From assembly GCA_039033995.1 (NCBI GenBank), contig JBCCBP010000016.1:1-64000 (forward strand): DNA of 64,000 nt. Reading direction: 5' to 3'. Shown here one piece after another: positions 16,963 to 24,089 of this stretch (position 1 is its first letter; each line of letters begins with the position of its first letter). The position numbers and the translations under genes were made by a program. A model generated the notes under the pieces. That model did no database searches. It was given only the letters and a program-made list of their open reading frames with translations, and was not told the DNA's origin. This DNA comes from CALBPI01 sp039033995 (GTDB taxonomy: Bacteria; Pseudomonadota; Gammaproteobacteria; Steroidobacterales; Woeseiaceae).

Positions 16963-17670
16963 ATGAGATCGACGCGCACCATTGGCTTGCTGGGAGGCAT
17001 GAGCTGGGAGAGCACGATCGGCTACTACCAGCGCATCAACGAAGGCATCAAACGCGAGCTGGGCGGTCTGCATTCGGCCAAACTGCTGTTGCACAGTGTC
17101 GATTTCGCACCGATTGAAGCGATGCAGGCGAGCGGTGACTGGGCCGCAATGGGCGAGATGCTCGCCGAAGCCGCCGTCGGTCTTCAGCAGGCAGGCGCTC
17201 AATGTCTGTTGATTGCGACCAACACAATGCATAAGGTCGCGCCCGCTGTAGAACAGGCGTTGGCGATTCCATTGATTCATATCGCCGATGCGACGGGTCA
17301 ATACCTGGTCGATACCGGTCACCGCACGGTCGGTTTGCTCGGTACTGCGTTTACAATGGAGCAAGATTTCTATCGCCAGCGTCTCGCTGAACGTTTCGAT
17401 CTGAAAGTGCTGATACCGGAACCCTCAGACCGCGCCGTCGTTCACGACGTGATTTATCGTGAGTTATGTCTGGGTCACGTTAAGCCGGACTCGCGCGCAC
17501 ACTATGTTCGGATCATCGAACAGCTACAGCAAGCGGGGGCAGAGTCTGTGATTCTTGGCTGTACGGAAATCGGACTGCTGGTTTGCGAACGTGACACCAC
17601 AGTGCCGTTGGTCGACACAACCGCAATACATGCCGACGCGGCTGTCGCTTTCGCATTGGAGAATTCATGA
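16963..17670 (+). CDS. Aspartate/glutamate racemase family protein (YgeA-like)
   Basis: A 235-residue racemase-fold protein with IGLLGGMSWEST at the N-terminus, IATNTMHKVA near 84 and LGCTEIGLL near 188. The first catalytic Cys of classical racemases is replaced by Thr (TNTMH), while the second Cys is kept. This is the YgeA pattern, which in E. coli gives a broad but weak amino-acid racemase. AGGA lies upstream of the ATG. It is coupled by a 4-nt ATGA overlap to the isochorismatase-fold gene that follows. Confidence 0.87.
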   Translation: MRSTRTIGLLGGMSWESTIGYYQRINEGIKRELGGLHSAKLLLHSVDFAPIEAMQASGDWAAMGEMLAEAAVGLQQAGAQCLLIATNTMHKVAPAVEQALAIPLIHIADATGQYLVDTGHRTVGLLGTAFTMEQDFYRQRLAERFDLKVLIPEPSDRAVVHDVIYRELCLGHVKPDSRAHYVRIIEQLQQAGAESVILGCTEIGLLVCERDTTVPLVDTTAIHADAAVAFALENS

Positions 17671-18221
17671 ATACCCAACCGTGCTTGTTGCTAGTCGACG
17701 TCCAGAGCGCGTTCGACGACGGCGATTACTGGGGCCCACGTAACAACCCCGATGCCGAGCAACAGATCGCGGTGTTGCTAGCCTTTGCGCGTGAGCAGCA
17801 ATGGCCTGTCGTCCACGTGCGCCATGCATCGCTGACGCCCGGCTCGCCGCTACAACAAGCGTTGCCTGGCTTCGCGTTCAAACCCGAGGCCGCGCCCATC
17901 GCGGGTGAGCCTGTGTACACCAAGCACGTTAATAGCGGTTTCATCGGCACGACGCTAGAACAGGATCTGCGTCGTGACGGCATTGAGCAGCTCGTCGTCG
18001 CAGGCCTGACAACAGACCATTGTGTTTCCACCACGGTGCGCATGGCCGCGAATCTCGGCTTTGATGTCCGCCTGGTCGCTGATGCCTGTGCCACGCATGA
18101 CCGCACAGACCTGCAAGGACAAGCCTGCCCGGCAGCGGTGGTACATCGGCTGCATCTGGCAAGCCTGAATGGCGAGTTTTGTGAGGTCATTAACACCGAA
18201 GCCGTCGTGAACAGTCGTTAA
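17667..18221 (+). CDS. Isochorismatase-family cysteine hydrolase
   Basis: A 184-residue hydrolase with the Asp-Lys-Cys triad of the family: Asp in LLLVDVQSAF, Lys in YTKHVNSGFIGT, and the nucleophile Cys in GLTTDHCVSTTVRMAANLG, preceded by the usual hydrophobic strand. Such enzymes hydrolyse amides such as nicotinamide, ureidoacrylate or biuret-like compounds. No residue here fixes the substrate. Translation is coupled to the upstream racemase (ATGA), so both may act on one amino-acid-derived metabolite. A -10-like TATACT (18255-18260) downstream belongs to the next gene. Confidence 0.86.
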   Translation: MNTQPCLLLVDVQSAFDDGDYWGPRNNPDAEQQIAVLLAFAREQQWPVVHVRHASLTPGSPLQQALPGFAFKPEAAPIAGEPVYTKHVNSGFIGTTLEQDLRRDGIEQLVVAGLTTDHCVSTTVRMAANLGFDVRLVADACATHDRTDLQGQACPAAVVHRLHLASLNGEFCEVINTEAVVNSR

Positions 18222-18298
18222 CAATTCGTCAACCTCAATTCGTCGTCATCAGGCTATACTGACTTTACGTCGAATCGTACATCGCAAGGAGCGTCACC

Positions 18299-18946
18299 GT
18301 GTATTCTTCACTCGTTGTTATTCTGGTCGGTATCGGTTGCCTGATCGTCGGCGCACTGCTCGGGTTCTTTCTTGGCAAGCAGCGCGAGTCGCTTGAGTCA
18401 GCGAAAGCGGAAGAAGTGAAGGAGCAATTCGAGCAATACAAAACCGACGTGAACAATCATTTCAACGATACCGCCAAGCACTTTGCAGCGATCGGACAGG
18501 AGTACCGAGCGCTCTACAATCACATGGCAAATGGTGCAGAGTCACTACTCGGTCCGGAGTCAGAGGTTCGCCGCGCCGGATTTCCTTTTCTGCCCGCCGC
18601 CAGTGATATCGCTGGCAGCGCGATGGACGCGACCGATAGCGATCCCGACACAGCGTCGGATGAGACCAACGACGCCGCGACAGCACAGCCAACCAGCATC
18701 GATGACACACCCGCCGCGAACGATCCGACCAATGCCGGTGACGACGTCGAAACGTCCGGGGCGGCGGCCGCTGACGAAACCCTGGATGACGCAGCGACAG
18801 AAGTCGACACTGACGCGACCACGGAGGCCGCGGCGGCAGAGGACTCGACAACGGAAGATGGTGAAACCGAGACGGTCGCCGGCGAAGACCCGACGCAAAC
18901 CGACACCGATCAGGATGACCAATCCGACGAGCATCGTCGCGACTAA
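18299..18946 (+). CDS. YhcB/ZapG-like (DUF1043) membrane protein with long acidic tail
   Basis: A 215-residue protein. An N-terminal transmembrane helix with glycine zipper (LVVILVGIGCLIVGALLGFFLG) is followed by a coiled-coil segment (KAEEVKEQFEQYKTDVNNHF) and YRALYNHMANGAESLL, as in YhcB, an envelope/division-linked inner membrane protein. From about residue 105 onward the sequence is a low-complexity Asp/Thr/Ala/Glu-rich tail that makes it much longer than the roughly 130-residue E. coli protein. GTG start, supported by AAGGAG 7 nt upstream and by a TATACT -10 at 18255-18260. Confidence 0.78.
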   Translation: MYSSLVVILVGIGCLIVGALLGFFLGKQRESLESAKAEEVKEQFEQYKTDVNNHFNDTAKHFAAIGQEYRALYNHMANGAESLLGPESEVRRAGFPFLPAASDIAGSAMDATDSDPDTASDETNDAATAQPTSIDDTPAANDPTNAGDDVETSGAAAADETLDDAATEVDTDATTEAAAAEDSTTEDGETETVAGEDPTQTDTDQDDQSDEHRRD

Positions 18947-18969
18947 CTGCAGCATTAGCAGCCATTGCG

Positions 18970-19371
18970 ATGAACCTGCGCACGGTGGAAACCCATGTCG
19001 CGAAACTCACCCTGGTTTGGGTCGCGTTATACCTGCCGCTTGAAACTTGGGCATCACTGCCCGACCTGGCGAGCCCGTATTACATCGTGGATCTTGTCGG
19101 TATCGCGCTGATGACGTGGGGTGCGCTGTTATCGCTGGCGCAAAGACCTAGACCCGCTCCCGCGCTACTCTGCGCAGGCTTTGCGTGGTGCGCCGCGAAC
19201 GGCTGGCGCGCGACCGCCGACCGTTGGACTCGTATGACCGACTACCCCTCCGACGCAATGGCATCTATCGAGCTGTGGGTGGTTGCTGGTTCGACGCTTG
19301 CGGCCGGTGTAGTGTTGCTGCTGCTGATCGGGTTGTGCACCCAATCCACAGCACAGACTCATGACGGCTAA
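18970..19371 (+). CDS. Hypothetical small membrane protein
   Basis: A 133-residue protein with about four hydrophobic segments (approximately 12-30, 38-56, 62-75 and 103-124). I do not recognise the family. It starts 23 nt after the YhcB-like gene and overlaps the following GFA gene by 11 nt, so it is probably cotranscribed. A conserved-looking motif AANGWRATADRW sits between the third and fourth segments. The function is unknown. Confidence 0.65.
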   Translation: MNLRTVETHVAKLTLVWVALYLPLETWASLPDLASPYYIVDLVGIALMTWGALLSLAQRPRPAPALLCAGFAWCAANGWRATADRWTRMTDYPSDAMASIELWVVAGSTLAAGVVLLLLIGLCTQSTAQTHDG

Positions 19372-19834
19372 CCTCGATACGAAATTCGGCTGCGCATGTG
19401 ACGAGGTCGCTTTTTCAGCGACCGATGCACCGCTCTTCCGAGTGCTGTGTCACTGCACGATCTGTCAGCGCTTCAACCGCGAAGACTTCGCCGACATTCT
19501 GGTCTATCGTGCTGGTGATGTGCGCTCACCGCCCAACAGCGTCATCGCGTTCAAGCACTACAAGCGTTGGTTCGGCGTTGCACGCGGTCGCTGTCACCAG
19601 TGTGAAGCACCCACTATCGAACGCTTTTCAGCACCGCTGTTTCCGCCGTTGATCATGGTACCCACGGTGCGCGCAGTGAATCTGTCCGCACCCGCACCGA
19701 TCGGCCATCTGTTTTACGAACACTGCAAACAGGAAGCTGCAGATGACCTGCCCAAATACACCGGCTTTTTCGGCAGTCAGCTCGCGTTTATGCGCGCACT
19801 GCGCCAACAGCTGCGAGAGCGCCGACCATCGTAG
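19361..19834 (+). CDS. GFA/CENP-V family zinc-binding protein
   Basis: A 157-residue protein with the GFA (glutathione-dependent formaldehyde-activating enzyme-like) zinc scaffold: GCACDEV gives the first Cys-x-Cys, LCHCTICQRF the central CHC-x2-C, and GRCHQCEAPT a further Cys pair. The family is annotated for S-hydroxymethylglutathione chemistry, but most members have no demonstrated activity. It is the last gene of the plus-strand run. It overlaps the upstream membrane protein by 11 nt and faces the DUF4399 gene with only 3 nt between stop codons. Confidence 0.85.
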   Translation: MTANLDTKFGCACDEVAFSATDAPLFRVLCHCTICQRFNREDFADILVYRAGDVRSPPNSVIAFKHYKRWFGVARGRCHQCEAPTIERFSAPLFPPLIMVPTVRAVNLSAPAPIGHLFYEHCKQEAADDLPKYTGFFGSQLAFMRALRQQLRERRPS

Positions 19835-19837
19835 CCG

Positions 19838-20338
19838 CTACTCGGTAACCGTGATCGTGATCACGCCAGAGTAGACCGGCGGTTGATGCGGTATGTGCAA
19901 GTGATCACCAAGCAGTAGTTGCAAGGTATGTTTGCCGGGCGCGAGCTCCAATACAGTTTCTGTCTGACCACCGCCGAAATGTACATGCTGATCGTCTTTC
20001 GGAATGGGTAGGCCAAAGTCCGGTAGTCCGGTGTCGATGAGCAGATGATGATGCCCACTGCCCGGCTGGTCATCACCGGCCGGCACCACCGTCAGATTTT
20101 CCACACCAAACCGCACCGTTAGGGGCGAGGTTACGACGGCACCATCGGCGAGTTCGGAGAAGAATACCCGCGCACCATCAGGCGCGTCTGTGCGCGGCAG
20201 CTGCGGTTTCGCCATCGTCGATTCACTGGCGGCTGGCGTGCTCTGTGCCGTTTCACCGTTAGGTTCGTTTCGATCGCCACAACCGGCAGCCAGTGCTGCG
20301 GTCGCCGTTAATGCGAAAGCTCGAATCAAAGTTGTCAT
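19838..20338 (-). CDS. DUF4399 lipoprotein
   Basis: A 166-residue exported lipoprotein. The signal sequence ends in a lipobox (ALAAGC, Cys near 20), followed by a Ser/Thr/Glu-rich linker. The DUF4399 domain then contains DGARVFFSELADGAVV, GSGHHHLLIDT and HVHFGGGQTE with several His residues. Proteins of this type often form tandem domains; here there is one. Its role is unknown; the His clusters suggest possible metal binding. ATG 20338 is chosen because GAGGA lies 8 nt upstream and a signal peptide begins there. Confidence 0.8.
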   Translation of the reverse strand: MTTLIRAFALTATAALAAGCGDRNEPNGETAQSTPAASESTMAKPQLPRTDAPDGARVFFSELADGAVVTSPLTVRFGVENLTVVPAGDDQPGSGHHHLLIDTGLPDFGLPIPKDDQHVHFGGGQTETVLELAPGKHTLQLLLGDHLHIPHQPPVYSGVITITVTE

Positions 20339-20396
20339 AGCGCAATTCCTCAGTGTGTGTACAGCGTTACGACACGAGCCGCAAGCCGCCAAAACG

Positions 20397-21653
20397 TCAT
20401 TCCGTTTCTTCGGGTATTTTGGGATCCAACTCGCGAATCACCACCGTCTTGACGCGACGATCGTCGGCGTTTATGACTTCCAATTGATAGCCCTGCCATT
20501 CGATGGACTCGCCCACTTCGGGGATTCGCTCGAGACGCTCGACCATCATGCCACCAATCGTCGTCGCATCGTCCGTCCGCTCCCAGGCAATGCCAAAGTG
20601 TTTCGCGATACGGCGCATATCGACCGTCGCTCGTACGATACGCGCGCCGTCATAGCGTTTTCGGATATCGGCATCCGGCGCATCTTTTTCATCCTGAATC
20701 TCGCCGACGATTTCCTCGAGAACATCTTCCAATGTGACGATGCCGTCGACACCGCCGTACTCGTCGACAACCACGGCCATGTGGCGATGTGCCTGCTGGA
20801 ACGTACGCATCAAGCCCGACACCGAAGTCCGACTCGGTACGATCAACGCATCACGCACCAACGCTGTCCAATCGATATCGGCGGTTGGATTATCCTGCAT
20901 CCAGTACAACAACTCCTTGACCAGTACGATACCCGTGACGTCATCAAGATTTTCCGAGGCGGAGAACGGAAAGCGACTGTGTGCAGTCTGACGGATGTAG
21001 CGTTCGACCTCGGCGCGTGCCATGCCGGTATGCAAATAGCGTACGCCCTGTCTCGGTAACATGACGTCTTCGGTTCGCAGATCAGCCAGTTGCGTCGCAC
21101 CGACCACAATGCCCGCAGTTTTCGCGGCGACAGCACCTTCGTTGCGGCCAAGCATCGCGAGCAACCGGATCTCCTCGCGAGACGTGACCGGTGGTTTTTC
21201 AGCAGGCCGCAAAAGACGCGACAAGCGCTCACTGATCGCAACGATAGGCCAAAGCAGCTTGACCAGCCAATGAATACCATGTGCGACCGGCGTCGCGAGA
21301 CTCGGTGCGTAGGTGACACCCAGTGTTTTCGGAATGATCTCGGTGAACAGCAAAACAGCCAGCGTGAACAGAATAGAGAACACCCACAATGCGTCCGGGT
21401 TGAATGCCGTCGAAAAACTGGCTCCCGCAACCGATGCACCGACGGTATGTGCTGCCGTGTTCAGGATCAGGATCGCCGCAATCGGGACGTCGAAGTGCTC
21501 CTTGAATCCGGCCATTAACGTACCAGCGCGCTTACCCTCCTGCACCATCGTCTCGATTTGCGGCCGGCTCACGGACAGCAACACCGACTCGGCGATCGAG
21601 CAGAGAAACGAACAAACCAGTACGACCAGTACGGCGACAGTAAAGACCAACAT
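20397..21653 (-). CDS. HlyC/CorC (CNNM-type) family protein with DUF21 and CBS domains
   Basis: A 418-residue inner-membrane protein. The DUF21/CNNM transmembrane domain covers about 1-140 (start MLVFTVAVLVVLVCSFLCS, with TEIIPKTLGV near 109). Paired CBS domains follow (MLPRQGVRYLHT to DEYGGVDGIVTLEDVLEEIVGE), then a C-terminal CorC_HlyC domain from about 335. Such proteins are linked to Mg2+ or cobalt efflux or homeostasis; MpfA is an example. It starts independently 58 nt before the next minus-strand gene's stop. No Mg-responsive leader was seen. Confidence 0.88.
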   Translation of the reverse strand: MLVFTVAVLVVLVCSFLCSIAESVLLSVSRPQIETMVQEGKRAGTLMAGFKEHFDVPIAAILILNTAAHTVGASVAGASFSTAFNPDALWVFSILFTLAVLLFTEIIPKTLGVTYAPSLATPVAHGIHWLVKLLWPIVAISERLSRLLRPAEKPPVTSREEIRLLAMLGRNEGAVAAKTAGIVVGATQLADLRTEDVMLPRQGVRYLHTGMARAEVERYIRQTAHSRFPFSASENLDDVTGIVLVKELLYWMQDNPTADIDWTALVRDALIVPSRTSVSGLMRTFQQAHRHMAVVVDEYGGVDGIVTLEDVLEEIVGEIQDEKDAPDADIRKRYDGARIVRATVDMRRIAKHFGIAWERTDDATTIGGMMVERLERIPEVGESIEWQGYQLEVINADDRRVKTVVIRELDPKIPEETE

Positions 21654-21719
21654 AACGTCTTGGACCTCGTCTTGACTTTAGGCGACAAGAATATCAGGGC
21701 TCCGCCGCCGAATGTTGGC

Positions 21720-21908
21720 TTATCCCCTGGGAGGTGTTGGCGACAGTTCACACGACTGCAGCACCGCTGGATCGATCCTATCCGCATAAGCAGATTGCGC
21801 GATGTAGTGTGCGCACTCACAAAGTACACGATTGTCGAAATCTCCGGGCCAGCGCCGGCCGGGCTCACTGACTATCGACAAACAAAAGTCCTGGGGTATT
21901 GGTTTCAT
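21720..21908 (-). CDS. Small hypothetical protein (62 aa) with strong ribosome site
   Basis: A short frame encoding 62 residues, beginning MKPIPQDFCLSIVSEPG and containing three further Cys (VLCECAHYI, QSCEL). It is preceded by AAGGAGGG (complement of 21915-21922) 6 nt from the ATG, one of the best ribosome sites in the window. This argues that it is translated from this internal ATG rather than from a longer frame. The Cys spacing does not match any zinc motif I know. It lies between the aminotransferase and CorC genes on the same strand, and its function is unknown. Confidence 0.55.
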   Translation of the reverse strand: MKPIPQDFCLSIVSEPGRRWPGDFDNRVLCECAHYIAQSAYADRIDPAVLQSCELSPTPPRG

Positions 21909-22020
21909 GGTCTTCCCTCCTTGCAGAAACCATGAGGTTAGACAAAGACACCCCACTCCAACCAATCGAAACAATCGATGCGCGTCATAGAGGCCGGCAA
22001 TGAATGGTACATGCAGGCGG

Positions 22021-23160
22021 TCAAGCCGACGCAGCAGCCGGTAGCGCCGTGCAGAAAGCGGCGACGTCCTGCAGCTTGCCCATCGATACTCGCGACCAGT
22101 CGGCATAGTCCATGTATTGCCCACGAATACGAATATTTTTTTCGTCAAGTCGCGCTTTCAACGTATTCGCTGCGATACCGGATTTGAAAAACACGAAATT
22201 CGTATCGGACTTGAGATACGGCATGCCAGCCGCCTGCAAGGTTTCCTCCACCATCTCGCGACCCTGTAGTATCTTTTGCTTCGAACGCTGGATAAAAGTC
22301 TGATCGTCATAGCAGCCGATCGCTGCGGCATAACTGACGCCAGACATCCACGACATCGCGGCACCGGCGATGCGACGTGCCGTCTCAGGCTGCGCGATGA
22401 CATACCCGACGCGGATGCCGGCCAGACCATACAACTTAGAAAACGTACGCGACACGATGACATCGTGACCCTCGCGCACAAGGTCGATACAGCTATGTCG
22501 CTCGGGCTGATCGGTGAGTTCCATGTAGGCCTCATCGACGACGACGGTGGTCAGTTTTGCCATACGTTTCACACTAGCTTTCAATGCGTCGGGCGATTCG
22601 AGGACACCGGTCGGATTGTTCGGATTGCACAGTTGCACCATGCCGGTATTGGCGTCCACCATCGATTCCAGCGCTGCCAAGTCGACCGTGAAATTTTCCT
22701 TCATCGGAGCACGCTGAATGTCTGCCAGACCGAGACGTTTCGCATACATCGGTGTTGCATCAAAAAACAAGCGCGGCGCTACGATCGGGCCTTGCTGGCC
22801 CCAAACGACAGCGATGGCCGACAGTGCTTCAGCAGACCCGGCAGAGATCACAACCTGCTCTGCTGACAGCCCATGACGCTCCGCGATCATGGCCGCCAAC
22901 ACACCGCCTGCCTCGTCGGCGTAATAAGCGCCCTTGCGGGCGGCGTAATCCATCATCTTTAAGGCGGAGTCCGCCGGACCGTAGGGATTCTCGTTACTGT
23001 GCAAGCGCACGATACCAGGCTGTGGCCCGATCAATTCTGAGCCACGCGGCAACGTCGGGAACGCACCGCGTGCCTCTGCGTCAAGTGCTGCTTGCTGTGT
23101 TTTGCATGCTGCCGTTAATGCAGCGGCGCCTGCCAGGACCGTGCGTCTCGTCGTCATCAT
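22021..23160 (-). CDS. Exported PLP-dependent aminotransferase (histidinol-phosphate aminotransferase-like, Tat signal)
   Basis: A 379-residue class I/II aminotransferase. The catalytic core shows LHSNENPYGP, CNPNNPTGV (pyridine-ring contacts), VVDEAYMEL and the Schiff-base Lys in SRTFSKLYGLAGIRVGY, closest in style to HisC. Unusually, the N-terminus is a twin-arginine signal (TTRRTVLAGAAALTAAC), which ends in a Cys that could also be a lipidation site. This would place a PLP enzyme in the periplasm or membrane-attached. GGAG lies 7 nt before the first of two adjacent ATGs. The substrate is unknown. Confidence 0.87.
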   Translation of the reverse strand: MMTTRRTVLAGAAALTAACKTQQAALDAEARGAFPTLPRGSELIGPQPGIVRLHSNENPYGPADSALKMMDYAARKGAYYADEAGGVLAAMIAERHGLSAEQVVISAGSAEALSAIAVVWGQQGPIVAPRLFFDATPMYAKRLGLADIQRAPMKENFTVDLAALESMVDANTGMVQLCNPNNPTGVLESPDALKASVKRMAKLTTVVVDEAYMELTDQPERHSCIDLVREGHDVIVSRTFSKLYGLAGIRVGYVIAQPETARRIAGAAMSWMSGVSYAAAIGCYDDQTFIQRSKQKILQGREMVEETLQAAGMPYLKSDTNFVFFKSGIAANTLKARLDEKNIRIRGQYMDYADWSRVSMGKLQDVAAFCTALPAAASA

Positions 23161-23232
23161 CGCTCTTCTCCTCATCCCCCCGCTGCCACCAGCATGGCAT
23201 AGAGAGGACGCGAGCGCGACCAACACGGTTGA

Positions 23233-23856
23233 CTACCAGTTTGGGCCTGCGAATGTCATACGAAAGAAGTGCCCGAACAGGGCCGGGTTCATCACGATGG
23301 TAAACACGAAACCCCACAATGCCCCGGTGAAGTGTGCCATGTGACCAATGTTGTCCGTGCCGCGCTTATCCATGTACCACGAATAATAAAGATATGCCGC
23401 TCCGCCCAGAATCTGCGGGATGGGCAAGACACCATACAAGTAGAGGTTCTGCCACGGGTCGAAAACGATCACCGCGAACACAACGGCTGAGACGCCACCC
23501 GACGCGCCAAGTGCGGCATAGTGCGGGTTGTTGCGATAGCGGAGATACGCCGGTATCGATGCAACGGCAATGCCGCCAACATAGAGAAACATGAACTTGT
23601 GCAGCGCAAACGGCTGTAGCGCGGCGGGATAATAGAAACTCTCCAGTGCGGTGCCGAACGACCACAGCACAAACATATTGATGGCGAGATGCAAAAAATC
23701 AGCATGGATCAGCCCTGACGACAGGAATCGATACCATTGCTTGCGCTCACGGATCGTCACCGGGTGAAATAATAACTGCGATTTGACACCGCCATTGTCC
23801 ATGAACAGCAGGGACACGCCGCAGGTCACGGCGACAATAAACAGAGTGAAGGTCAT
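23233..23856 (-). CDS. Rhomboid family intramembrane serine protease
   Basis: A 207-residue multi-pass membrane protein. Catalytic Ser119 is in GASG, His175 in HFTG, and the HADFLHLAINM motif of transmembrane helix 2 provides the oxyanion-stabilising His/Asn residues. It has six predicted hydrophobic helices, with no extra N-terminal cytoplasmic domain. The gene lies 72 nt from the aminotransferase on the same strand. The ATG at 23856 has a poor ribosome site, so the start is less certain. It cleaves transmembrane substrates; which ones is unknown. Confidence 0.85.
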   Translation of the reverse strand: MTFTLFIVAVTCGVSLLFMDNGGVKSQLLFHPVTIRERKQWYRFLSSGLIHADFLHLAINMFVLWSFGTALESFYYPAALQPFALHKFMFLYVGGIAVASIPAYLRYRNNPHYAALGASGGVSAVVFAVIVFDPWQNLYLYGVLPIPQILGGAAYLYYSWYMDKRGTDNIGHMAHFTGALWGFVFTIVMNPALFGHFFRMTFAGPNW

Positions 23857-24056
23857 GATTGGGGTGCGTCGGTCGCCGCCTCTTGTTGTGATGTTCACAG
23901 TGTAACGTAGTACAGCGCAGACCAGGCGTCGGCTGGCAGGGCGACAGCCCGTAGGACTCACCGGGGTGTCTAGATTCGGTCGAAGCGCATAACCGAATTC
24001 ATGTTACAAACGGGGATTAGCCTGTTCCGTCACACTGGCCGATTGCACAAAACTGC

Positions 24057-24062
24057 TACAAT
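24057..24062 (+). promoter_or_regulatory. Candidate -10 of the YgiQ gene
   Basis: TACAAT, 28 nt before the ygiQ-like ATG, resembles a sigma70 -10. No convincing -35 is visible at the right distance. The rest of the roughly 230-nt divergent gap shows nothing else. Confidence 0.3.
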
Positions 24063-24089
24063 CGTCGGCTAACCACGAGTGGGAACGAG

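Noticed and set aside
20190..21059. Long open frame on the plus strand (289 codons)
   Set aside because: It lies opposite the CorC and DUF4399 genes, has no ribosome site, and its composition is that of an antisense frame.
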